6,648 bases of DNA from an uncultured Lachnoclostridium sp. (GTDB lineage Bacteria > Bacillota > Clostridia > Lachnospirales > Lachnospiraceae). Of this stretch, positions 1 through 4,981 are shown piece after piece. Position numbers and translations under genes: made by a program. Numbering within the stretch: position 1 is the first letter of the stretch; every line of letters begins with the position of its first letter. The stretch is from NCBI GenBank assembly GCA_958425285.1, contig CATZVV010000104.1, positions 1 through 6,648 of the forward strand, in the 5' to 3' direction. A model generated the notes under the pieces. It saw nothing but the letters and a program-made list of their open reading frames with translations, had not been told where the DNA came from and did not search any database.

Positions 1-936
1 ATTGATATAGCACCAGATAATAAAATCGACCGCATCATTCGGGCGATATTTAAATTCCGGAAAAATGGGGATTCGCTCATTGGCACTTTCAACCGCTTGG
101 AAAATGTCACTAAAACTCGTAATTCCACCTTGAAGATCTGATTTCGACATTTGCTTTGGAGTCAGTTTAGCATCTTCAGCTGCTTTGGCGGCAGCAGTAT
201 ACCATTTCTGTGCATCAAGAACATTTCCTTCCGCAGTCGCCATTTCTTCTTTTACCTTAAAACGCACGTAAGTTGCCAACGCTTCTTGATGGAGCGTAGT
301 CTGTACAGAATAGTTTTCAGTAATGTTTTTGTACTTATAGTACATATTCCGGTACTCAGTAATCGTGTATCCTTCACCAAAAAGACGTACCATTTCATCT
401 GTTACTTGGAAATCATCGGTAGAAGAGGAGAGGGGTTCTTCTTTTTTCTTGACAATATTTTGAGCTTTTTCATGCTTGTGTAGAATATCTGGATATTTTC
501 TGGAGATAGCATCGAGATCAGTATTGCTCAAATTTGTATTCTGATTTATAAAATTTTCCTTTTCAGAATCTCCATATCCCTTATTTACGTTCTGCCTCAT
601 TGCAATATTTTTGAAATAAAAGGATAAAATCTTATCTCCGTGATTCGGAATATCTTCTTTGTCAACAAATGGATTTTCTGTCTCAAACTGTAGATATGCA
701 CTTTCCAACAAATTTTTATAATACGGTTTATCGATTTTACGCAACACATCATTTAGTTTCAGAGGATCAATGCGGTTCTCATCATCTAAAATAAGCCCAA
801 AGACACAATCTTTGCAGATCGGGACCCTTCCATCTTGCTGGAAAAGTGGGCTTCGACTAATATAAAAATCCTCAAACCGTTTTTCTTTTCCACATCTCTG
901 ACACCGTTTTTTCGGTTTATCTGTTCTTCTTGCCAT
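1..936 (-). CDS. Zinc-ribbon phage protein, possible small terminase subunit (partial, runs off the left edge)
   Basis: The frame is open from ATG 936 to the window edge: 312 codons with no stop, so the C-terminus is missing. The N-terminus is basic and carries two CxxC pairs (C12/C15 and C41/C44) about 25 residues apart, with an FEDFY stretch between them and a DGRVPICKDC stretch around the second pair. This is the layout of a small zinc ribbon. Phage proteins with this N-terminus are, as I recall, often annotated as small terminase subunits, which recognise DNA for packaging. That role is inference from the zinc ribbon and length; I see no catalytic motif. The rest is charged and lysine/glutamate-rich. 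The start is supported by a ribosome site resembling AAGGCGGGTGAT five bases upstream. The gene begins 27 bases after the stop of the upstream coiled-coil gene, so the two are probably cotranscribed. It could also be another zinc-binding DNA- or RNA-binding phage protein. Confidence 0.6.
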   Translation of the reverse strand, partial: MARRTDKPKKRCQRCGKEKRFEDFYISRSPLFQQDGRVPICKDCVFGLILDDENRIDPLKLNDVLRKIDKPYYKNLLESAYLQFETENPFVDKEDIPNHGDKILSFYFKNIAMRQNVNKGYGDSEKENFINQNTNLSNTDLDAISRKYPDILHKHEKAQNIVKKKEEPLSSSTDDFQVTDEMVRLFGEGYTITEYRNMYYKYKNITENYSVQTTLHQEALATYVRFKVKEEMATAEGNVLDAQKWYTAAAKAAEDAKLTPKQMSKSDLQGGITSFSDIFQAVESANERIPIFPEFKYRPNDAVDFIIWCYIN

Positions 937-963
937 GATATCACCCGCCTTTGATTTGAAACT

Positions 964-1641
964 CTATGACGTCCTTTTTCTGCTTTCCATTAATTTGGTT
1001 ACAGAATCAAGATCTTCCATATCGACAATGATTAATTTCCGCATTTCTGGCTCTACATTCTTGTGCATGAAGCTATTTCCACCGTTTTCTGTATAACTAT
1101 TAAACAGTTCCCAGAATGCTTCAGATTCTAATTCCGTCCATTCCAATCGTGGATTTACATCTGGATTTGTATAGTAACGATAAGAGTGAAGCAATTTTTC
1201 ACGAGAACTTGCAAGTTCATATTTCCGGCTACGTTCAAATAATTCATTAATAGAAGCCATATTCCGTTGTTGAGTCTCAGCAAAAGTGTCCTGTTTTTCT
1301 TCAATACGTTGAATAGCTTCTGTGAGCTGGCGCTGTATTTCAAAACTCTGATTGCGATCATGAATACGAGTTGCTTCACGATCTTGGCGTTCCTGCTCCA
1401 GCTGTGCCTCATATTTCGTACGATCTTGAGCATGGGTTTCCTGAAGCTTCTTCACTTCATTTAATGATTTTTGAATATTTTTGTCTCGCAGTTCTTCAGC
1501 CTGCCTTTTCTTGAGTTCACTGTCAATCCATTTATTATATTTCTTCCTAAGATAGAAGAAAGCAGCGATCGCAAGAATGATCATTGACCACGACACGCCA
1601 AAGATTGTTTCGCCTTCTAATAATTTTAATAACGCATCCAT
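964..1641 (-). CDS. Membrane-anchored coiled-coil phage protein
   Basis: This 225-residue protein is not one I can name. Residues about 13-31 form one hydrophobic helix (FGVSWSMIILAIAAFFYL) followed by the basic stretch RKKYNKW, so the N-terminus is probably outside and the bulk cytoplasmic by the positive-inside rule. Residues about 40-130 are very rich in E, K, Q and R with heptad-like spacing and should form a long coiled coil. The C-terminal part (about 136-225) is a small domain with an aromatic motif around FWELFNSYTENGGN. The 'F..Y...GGN' pattern recurs, as I recall, at the end of small phage membrane proteins of unknown function sometimes called holin-like. A role as holin, spanin-like or scaffold protein is possible but unproven. 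The ribosome site AAAGGGGGAC lies just before ATG 1641. A stem-loop whose C-rich strand could pair with that site lies directly upstream. The gene follows the tRNA cluster. Confidence 0.75.
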   Translation of the reverse strand: MDALLKLLEGETIFGVSWSMIILAIAAFFYLRKKYNKWIDSELKKRQAEELRDKNIQKSLNEVKKLQETHAQDRTKYEAQLEQERQDREATRIHDRNQSFEIQRQLTEAIQRIEEKQDTFAETQQRNMASINELFERSRKYELASSREKLLHSYRYYTNPDVNPRLEWTELESEAFWELFNSYTENGGNSFMHKNVEPEMRKLIIVDMEDLDSVTKLMESRKRTS

Positions 1642-1646
1642 GTTGT

Positions 1647-1687
1647 CCCCCTTTGCCTTACCCCAGATGTCTCATCCATGGGGATAA
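1647..1687 (-). promoter_or_regulatory. Stem-loop next to the ribosome site of the coiled-coil gene, with possible competing pairing
   Basis: In the minus-strand RNA, bases 1687-1679 (TTA, one bulged T, CCCCA) pair with 1665-1658 (TGGGGTAA). Inside, GATG (1676-1673) pairs with CATC (1669-1666) across a three-base AGA loop. The structure ends six bases before the GGGGG of the Shine-Dalgarno sequence (1651-1647). The CCCC strand of the stem can pair either with its own GGGG or with the Shine-Dalgarno G-run, so two exclusive folds are possible. There is no U-run after it, so it is not an ordinary terminator. Pairing is seen directly; control of translation is inference. It could alternatively be a processing signal at the 3' end of the tRNA transcript. 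Confidence 0.4.
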
Positions 1688-1705
1688 TCAACTTTTATTA
1701 TAAAA

Positions 1706-1788
1706 CGGTACTGCCGTGATTCGAACACGGACTACGTTGCCGTAGGGCAGATTAGCAATCTGCTGAGATACCATTACTCCACAATACC
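1706..1788 (-). tRNA. tRNA-Ser (anticodon GCU)
   Basis: All cloverleaf parts are present. The acceptor stem GGTATTG pairs fully with CAGTACC (one G-U pair), with discriminator G. The D arm is GAG/CTC with GG in the loop. The anticodon stem GCAGA/TCTGC holds loop TTGCTAA, with anticodon GCT at 1756-1754. A long variable arm CTACG-GCAA-CGTAG marks a class II tRNA, as expected for serine. The T arm CCGTG/CACGG has loop TTCGAAT. CCA is not encoded. It should read AGC and AGU codons and lies four bases after the other serine tRNA. Confidence 0.93.
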
Positions 1789-1792
1789 ATTA

Positions 1793-1875
1793 CGACATGT
1801 GAGGGAATCGAACCCCCGAACCTTTTACAGCCAACGGTTTTCAAGACCGCTTCCTCGACCAACCGGACACATGCC
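1793..1875 (-). tRNA. tRNA-Ser (anticodon UGA)
   Basis: The acceptor strands GGCATGT and ACATGTC pair with one G-U, and the discriminator is G. The D arm is TCC/GGA with GG in the loop. The anticodon stem GCGGT/ACCGT encloses CTTGAAA, with anticodon TGA at 1843-1841. The variable region is long enough for a class II serine tRNA, but its stem (GGCT with GGTT) depends on wobble pairs. The T arm GGGGG/CCCTC has loop TTCGATT. Only one base separates a seven-pair acceptor stem from the D stem, so either the seventh pair opens or the linker is one base short. CCA is not encoded. It should read UCA and probably other UCN codons. Confidence 0.88.
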
Positions 1876-1885
1876 TAAAATATAA

Positions 1886-1901
1886 CCAGTTATATCACTG
1901 G
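1886..1901 (-). terminator. Small hairpin with a T-rich tail between tRNA genes (weak)
   Basis: In the minus-strand RNA, CCAGT (1901-1897) and ACTGG (1890-1886) form a five-pair stem with loop GATATA, followed by TTATATTTT before tRNA-Ser(UGA). The stem is short and the tail is interrupted, so at best it is a weak terminator or a processing hairpin. Two further tRNA genes follow with no obvious promoter, which argues against full termination here. Confidence 0.25.
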
Positions 1902-1937
1902 CAAAGTCTATGTATTACACATATTAATGTAAATAAA

Positions 1938-1986
1938 TCGACAGAGATGGAGTCGAACCACCCGATCCCGAAGATAACATCGATAA
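1938..1986 (-). pseudogene. tRNA-like 3' remnant (T arm and acceptor strand only)
   Basis: Bases 1962-1946 form a good T arm: GGTGG, loop TTCGACT, then CCATC. They are followed by a seven-base strand TCTGTCG (1945-1939) and an A in discriminator position, as in a tRNA 3' end. Upstream there is no matching CGACAGA strand, D arm or anticodon arm. Only 24 bases separate the T arm from the end of tRNA-Tyr, and these can form just a small ATC/GAT hairpin. I read it as the 3' part of a tRNA that lost its 5' half. A compact tRNA-like element is the alternative. Confidence 0.45.
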
Positions 1987-2070
1987 TAGGAGTGGAGGGA
2001 ATCGAACCCACTCAGTGCTAAAGCCACGGAATTTACAGTCCCGCCAATCTCCTTAATTGTCTACACTCCC
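1987..2070 (-). tRNA. tRNA-Tyr (anticodon GUA), overlapping the HNH gene
   Basis: The acceptor GGGAGTG pairs with CACTCCT (first pair G-U), with discriminator A. The anticodon stem CGGGA/TTCCG holds CTGTAAA, with anticodon GTA at 2036-2034. The variable arm is long, as bacterial tyrosine tRNAs require, and pairs as GTGGC/GCAC with one bulge. The T arm has loop TTCGATT with one T-T mismatch in the stem. The D arm is odd: the only good stem is CAAT/ATTG, which leaves four bases (TAGA) rather than two after the acceptor. The first 18 bases also encode the last five residues and stop codon of the HNH endonuclease. CCA is not encoded. It is probably functional, but the 5' half is unusual. Confidence 0.82.
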
Positions 2071-2526
2071 AAAAATTCTTTTGTTTTTACTACCAAATGT
2101 ATCTAATTGTCGATCACAATTAGGGCATACCCAACGAAGGTTAGATAGTACATTATTAGTATTATTTCCATCGATATGATCTAAAATTAGACTTAATGGT
2201 TTTCCATTCCAAAATGGCTCTTGTCCACAAATTGAACATTTATATTCAGTGTAAGAACCCTTGATGTACCATTCTCGCAAAGTTTTTTGTGTTGCAGTAG
2301 AATCTTCACAAAACACGTTTTCTTCTGTTCGTTTAATCCCTGTACTAACACCTTTTGTAAAATGATCTGTAGAAATATTATATTTATCAAGTCTAGTTTG
2401 AACAGTATGTCTATTTGCTCCACTCGCTGAACTATATCCAATTTTTCTTAATACTTCTTGTAATGTCCGAGAAGATTGAACTATTTTTTCTAACTCGTCT
2501 TTTGACAATAAATCTACTTTAGCCAT
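2053..2526 (-). CDS. HNH homing-type endonuclease
   Basis: HNH enzymes cut DNA with a metal-bound beta-beta-alpha fold. Phage versions often act as homing endonucleases that spread their own gene. Residues are counted from ATG 2532. Residues about 10-58 look like a helix-turn-helix DNA-binding domain (SRTLQEVLRKIGY, then NRHTVQTRLDKY, ending STDHF). The nuclease domain has C99/C102 (CSICG), D118-H119 in LDHIDGN, N131 in SNLRW and C136/C139 in CPNCD. The last position of the classic motif is D140 rather than His, a change I believe occurs in part of this family. I start the gene at the second ATG (2526, MAKVD), because AGGGGAG lies nine bases before it but only three before ATG 2532. The gene is inserted in the tRNA cluster with its stop codon inside tRNA-Tyr, as expected for a mobile homing gene. 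No intron can be defined around it. Confidence 0.85.
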   Translation of the reverse strand: MAKVDLLSKDELEKIVQSSRTLQEVLRKIGYSSASGANRHTVQTRLDKYNISTDHFTKGVSTGIKRTEENVFCEDSTATQKTLREWYIKGSYTEYKCSICGQEPFWNGKPLSLILDHIDGNNTNNVLSNLRWVCPNCDRQLDTFGSKNKRIFGSVDN

Positions 2527-2602
2527 TATCATAATCTCCCCTTTCTTTTATAGTACTTAGATAGGTATATATCCAGCGAAAAATAAAGTATTCATGTTTT
2601 TT

Positions 2603-2709
2603 GGTACCCAGAACAGTCAGACTTTTCCATTGCTTGTCAAACTGGGCCTTGGCATTTCCTCCAAAGACTGCACAGGTTTTCATGTGCTACAGTTCCGCAA
2701 AACTGTACC
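2603..2709 (-). ncRNA. Unassigned structured RNA candidate between tRNA-Asn and the HNH gene
   Basis: No minus-strand ORF exists here, yet the RNA forms four consecutive helices with almost no unpaired bases between them. TACAGTT (2707-2701) pairs with AACTGTA (2694-2688), loop of six. GCACA (2687-2683) pairs with TGTGC (2674-2670), loop of eight. CTTTGG (2666-2661) pairs with CCAAGG (2652-2647), loop of eight. CCCAG would pair as CCCAG (2646-2642) with CTGGG (2611-2607), enclosing a further imperfect helix TTTGAC/GTCTGA. GG at 2709-2708 can close on CC at 2604-2603. No terminator tail follows. It is not a tRNA, and I could not match it to RNase P, tmRNA or a known riboswitch. The pairing is seen; its existence as a stable RNA is inference. 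Confidence 0.45.
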
Positions 2710-2717
2710 GCTATCCA

Positions 2718-2790
2718 TGGATCTGATAGGGCATGATCCTATAACACCTCGTTTAACGGGCGAGTGCTCTACCAGTTGAGCTACAGATCC
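2718..2790 (-). tRNA. tRNA-Asn (anticodon GUU), possibly degenerate
   Basis: The acceptor GGATCTG/CAGATCC is perfect, with discriminator A. The D arm GCTC/GAGC has loop AACTGGTA. The anticodon arm CTCG/CGAG has a C-A mismatch at the loop-closing pair, and the loop CCGTTAA carries anticodon GTT (2757-2755). The base before the anticodon is C instead of the near-universal U33. The T stem ATAGG/CCTAT is perfect, but its loop is ATCATGC, which departs from TTCRANY at the conserved T54 and A58 positions. Stems are kept while loop identity bases are lost, so it may be decaying or have a specialised role. CCA is not encoded. Confidence 0.8.
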
Positions 2791-2799
2791 AAAAACATT

Positions 2800-2908
2800 A
2801 ATGTAGTATGCCAGATTTTTACTAGACCGCTTTACTCTACGCGTTTGAGTACTGGCAAGAGGAGAATCCCGGTAGTCAATCGGAGTCGGCAGACCTCACA
2901 ACTACACC
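2800..2908 (-). ncRNA. Unassigned structured RNA candidate between tRNA-Glu and tRNA-Asn
   Basis: GGTGTAGT (2908-2901) pairs with ACTACATT (2807-2800) as an eight-pair closing stem, with two G-U pairs at the base. Inside, TGCCAG (2857-2852) pairs with CTGGCA (2814-2809) and stacks on a TACTC/GAGTA hairpin (2851-2847 with 2837-2833). The 5' part offers a GAGG/CCTC helix. The result is a closed domain of about 109 nt that contains no minus-strand gene. It starts 20 bases after tRNA-Glu and ends nine bases before tRNA-Asn. One could force a tRNA reading with a GAC anticodon loop, but no T loop or normal D arm exists and it is too long. It may be a heavily rearranged tRNA or a separate small RNA. 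Confidence 0.4.
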
Positions 2909-2927
2909 AATATATTATAAAATTAAA

Positions 2928-3000
2928 CGACTCCGGTCGGACTTGAACCGATCATTATGTCCTTGAAAGGGACATGTCATTACCTTTAGACTACAGAGCC
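2928..3000 (-). tRNA. tRNA-Glu (anticodon UUC)
   Basis: The acceptor GGCTCTG pairs with CGGAGTC (two G-U pairs), with discriminator G. The D arm GTC/GAC has GG in the loop. The anticodon stem TGTCC/GGACA holds CTTTCAA, with anticodon TTC at 2967-2965. The T arm has loop TTCAAGT, and four of its five pairs form (A49-C65 is a mismatch). CCA is not encoded. It is the first tRNA of the cluster, three bases after a strong hairpin. Confidence 0.92.
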
Positions 3001-3003
3001 AAT

Positions 3004-3024
3004 AGGGCAGTAGTTCACTGCCCT
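3004..3024 (-). other. Seven-pair stem-loop between the fibre gene and the tRNA cluster
   Basis: In the minus-strand RNA, AGGGCAG (3024-3018) pairs perfectly with CTGCCCT (3010-3004) around loop TGAACTA. It sits between the stop of the fibre gene and the 5' end of tRNA-Glu. It is followed by ATT and then the tRNA, with no U-run, so it is more likely a 3'-end stabiliser of the fibre mRNA or a tRNA processing boundary than an intrinsic terminator. Confidence 0.5.
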
Positions 3025-3047
3025 CATATAATAAGAAGAAACACAAT

Positions 3048-3737
3048 TTATTCTGTAGCAATTACTCCCGCAGTTCTTAAACTTGCAAGTAATGCGTTTA
3101 ATTTGTCTTTCACATCTGAATCTCCGGCATCTGCAACAGCAGTACCTTTAGATGGAATTTCTGACTTTTTCGCATACGTTTCTTCCGCCGTGCTTGTCTG
3201 GACATAATTACCTAAAGCAGAAGCGTCGGCTTTAGAAGATAAATCAGTTTTCTTTGCATATGTTTCCTCTGCTGTACTGGTCTGTACATAATTAGCTAAA
3301 TCAGAAGTATTTGCTTTGCCTTCAAGCTCAGTTTTCTTAGCATATGTAGATTCAGCAGTAGAAGTCTGTACATAAGAAGTAAGAGCAGAAGCATCCGCTT
3401 TATCTGCAAGAGCGTCACCTACAGCCTTGGCATCTGCAGCCTGTCCTTCCTGAGTAAGTGTATTGTCAATCGCAATATCAGATTCTTCACCAGATCCTTC
3501 GACTGGTTTTTTAACCCATGTATCACTTGCATTTAATTCGTACAGATCACCAGTTTCTGTAACAGAAGCAGTACTACCAACAGCACACATTTCATCGGAA
3601 ACAGTATCACCAGCCTGTGCTTTTCCCATCTTGTTACTTGTGGGAAGATTTGTAATATCGGCAGCAGTATCACAAATAAATTCTCTACGGGTTTTCCCAT
3701 GAGTAGACCCATGAGCCTTAATTACTTTATAAGCCAT
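3048..3737 (-). CDS. Head/tail fibre-like structural protein with three 28-residue repeats
   Basis: This 229-residue protein is probably a virion appendage. The N-terminal region (about 15-77) has the pattern FICDTAADITNLPT, then STASVTETGDLYELN and DTWVKK. It resembles the small capsid- or tail-attached module of phage fibre proteins, where a 'T G D/E V Y' stretch precedes a W/V-rich end. VGDALADK (106-113) leads into three tandem 28-residue repeats at 114-141, 142-169 and 170-197, each built on YVQTSTAE-TYAKK. The last 32 residues (DVKDKLNALLASLRTAGVI) look like the C-terminal helix of phage head-fibre proteins. Proteins of this build are usually elongated trimers. The ribosome site AAAGGAAAGGAA lies in the last codons of the preceding 80-residue gene, so the two are translationally coupled. 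Whether it sits on head or tail cannot be told here. Confidence 0.72.
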   Translation of the reverse strand: MAYKVIKAHGSTHGKTRREFICDTAADITNLPTSNKMGKAQAGDTVSDEMCAVGSTASVTETGDLYELNASDTWVKKPVEGSGEESDIAIDNTLTQEGQAADAKAVGDALADKADASALTSYVQTSTAESTYAKKTELEGKANTSDLANYVQTSTAEETYAKKTDLSSKADASALGNYVQTSTAEETYAKKSEIPSKGTAVADAGDSDVKDKLNALLASLRTAGVIATE

Positions 3738-3743
3738 CGATCA

Positions 3744-3986
3744 TCATTCCTTTCCTTTATCTTGATCAAAAATATCAGAAGTGAGATGAAAGTCTTTTAC
3801 AGATACAATGACGAAATCGGATTTGGCATATCCGTCTTCATTGATCATTTTCTCAACAAATTCATCCAACTCTTCATCAGATTCAAAACTAACCAATTTT
3901 TGCTCTTTGTCGGTTACGGTAGTCATGAATTGGAATAAAGAGTCAAATTCGCCACGATCTTCTCTTTTAAGTAAAATACAATACAT
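3744..3986 (-). CDS. Small acidic protein of unknown function
   Basis: This 80-residue protein is not one I recognise. It is charged and soluble, with no membrane segment or cysteine pair. It begins MYCILLKREDRGEF, has an acidic helix around SDEELDEFVEKMINEDGY, and then a short strand-rich stretch FVIVSVKDF. The overall pattern suggests a small alpha/beta fold. GAGGTGAGAAC precedes ATG 3986, 12 bases after the recombinase stop. Its last codons contain the ribosome site of the fibre gene, and only six bases separate its stop from that start. Position suggests cotranscription with the fibre gene, perhaps as an accessory or chaperone, but nothing in the sequence proves it. Confidence 0.7.
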   Translation of the reverse strand: MYCILLKREDRGEFDSLFQFMTTVTDKEQKLVSFESDEELDEFVEKMINEDGYAKSDFVIVSVKDFHLTSDIFDQDKGKE

Positions 3987-3998
3987 GTTCTCACCTCA

Positions 3999-4952
3999 CT
4001 AAATCACAATACTATCTTTCAATTTTCTGATCTTAGAAGTATCAACTTTTAAATAGAACTTCTTCGTCACATCTGTTCCGGAATGGTTCAATAATGTAGA
4101 AACATCTTCCAAGCTCATTCCGGCATTTTTCAAGAGAGTAGCATAAGAATGTCGGAAGTCGTGAGGATGTAATGTAGGAACACCTATCATGTTGCCAATT
4201 GTTTTACACCAATCACCTAATGTACCATTACTGATACATTTGTCTTTTGTTACATATGGAGTTATAAACACCCATCCATAATCCTCAATATCATTCTGTT
4301 TTCGATACTCTTGAAGTTGTAGGAGTAAATCTTTTACTTCTTCTGAAAAGGACAACTCTACATCTTTTCCTTCCTTTTCCAGTACGTGTTCACAAGTCCG
4401 ATCTTCAAAGTTGATTTGATCCCATTTCAAATGAGCAATCGCATTCACACGGGCCATCGTAGTTAGAGAGAGCATAGTGTATGTATATAACTGAATATCA
4501 CCGCATTCTTGCAATTTTTCTCTCATGTACTGCACCTGCTCTTTAGTTAAGAATGTCTGAGTAACTACAGACTGCCCCTCTTTCGGACGTTCAATAAACT
4601 CCACAGGAGATTCTTTGATCAACTTCTTTTTACGCAAAAACTTATAAAAAGCGGAGATAGAAGACATGACACGCTTCTGGCGGTTTACATTATTGCCCTG
4701 TTTCTTACGCCAATAATAATATTCTTCAATGTCTTCATCGGTAGCCTCTAATACAGATAAATTAAATTGATAGTCATGCATATAAATAAACCATTGCATC
4801 AGATCGGAGTTATAATTCATAATCGTTTTCGGAGATAGATCCCGGATAGACATATCAATCTGATATTTATTGAATAATCTCAATGTCTCAGGATTGATTT
4901 CTTTTTCCTTTTCTTTATCAGCAAGACAAATCCGTTTACTTCTTTGTGCCAT
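3999..4952 (-). CDS. Tyrosine recombinase (phage integrase / Xer-like)
   Basis: Enzymes of this family cut and rejoin DNA at short inverted-repeat sites through a 3'-phosphotyrosine. They serve phage integration, dimer resolution or inversion. This 317-residue protein has the SAM-like core-binding domain at about 22-110 (SPKTIMNYNSDLMQWF, then RQKRVMSSISAFYKFLRKKK). The catalytic domain has all expected residues: R168 (TTMARVNAIAHLKW), a lysine at 193 or 196 in the beta hairpin, H264-x-x-R267 (HPHDFRHSYATLL), H290 (LLNHSGTD) and the nucleophile Y300 (KKFYLKVD). It appears intact and active. There is no separate N-terminal arm-binding domain, so it is closer in size to Xer-type enzymes than to lambda integrase. 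The ribosome site AAAGGAGG before ATG 4952 is near perfect. An imperfect inverted repeat lies just upstream. Confidence 0.95.
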   Translation of the reverse strand: MAQRSKRICLADKEKEKEINPETLRLFNKYQIDMSIRDLSPKTIMNYNSDLMQWFIYMHDYQFNLSVLEATDEDIEEYYYWRKKQGNNVNRQKRVMSSISAFYKFLRKKKLIKESPVEFIERPKEGQSVVTQTFLTKEQVQYMREKLQECGDIQLYTYTMLSLTTMARVNAIAHLKWDQINFEDRTCEHVLEKEGKDVELSFSEEVKDLLLQLQEYRKQNDIEDYGWVFITPYVTKDKCISNGTLGDWCKTIGNMIGVPTLHPHDFRHSYATLLKNAGMSLEDVSTLLNHSGTDVTKKFYLKVDTSKIRKLKDSIVI

Positions 4953-4981
4953 AGGACCTCCTTTCCGATATATTCAAATGA

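Noticed and set aside
151..483. Plus-strand open frame of 110 codons
   Set aside because: It lies opposite the zinc-ribbon gene, has F/S-rich low-complexity sequence and no ribosome site, so it is a shadow frame.
2527..2580. Promoter upstream of the HNH gene (TACTAT as a -10 box)
   Set aside because: No acceptable -35 box lies at the right distance, and AT-rich sequence gives such matches by chance.
2053..2800. Group I or group II intron hosting the HNH gene
   Set aside because: I could not identify exon halves of a split tRNA or gene, nor the conserved intron core helices; the tRNAs on both sides are contiguous.
3004..3024. Hairpin before tRNA-Glu as an intrinsic terminator
   Set aside because: The stem is strong, but no U-run follows and the tRNA starts three bases later with no visible promoter, so I list it only as a stem-loop.
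2594..3207. Plus-strand open frames across the tRNA and structured RNA region
   Set aside because: They run antisense through tRNA-Asn, tRNA-Glu and the fibre gene, lack ribosome sites, and show no protein-like pattern.
3147..3398. CRISPR-like or tandem non-coding repeat
   Set aside because: The 84-base periodicity is in-frame coding repeats of the fibre protein with no spacer structure.
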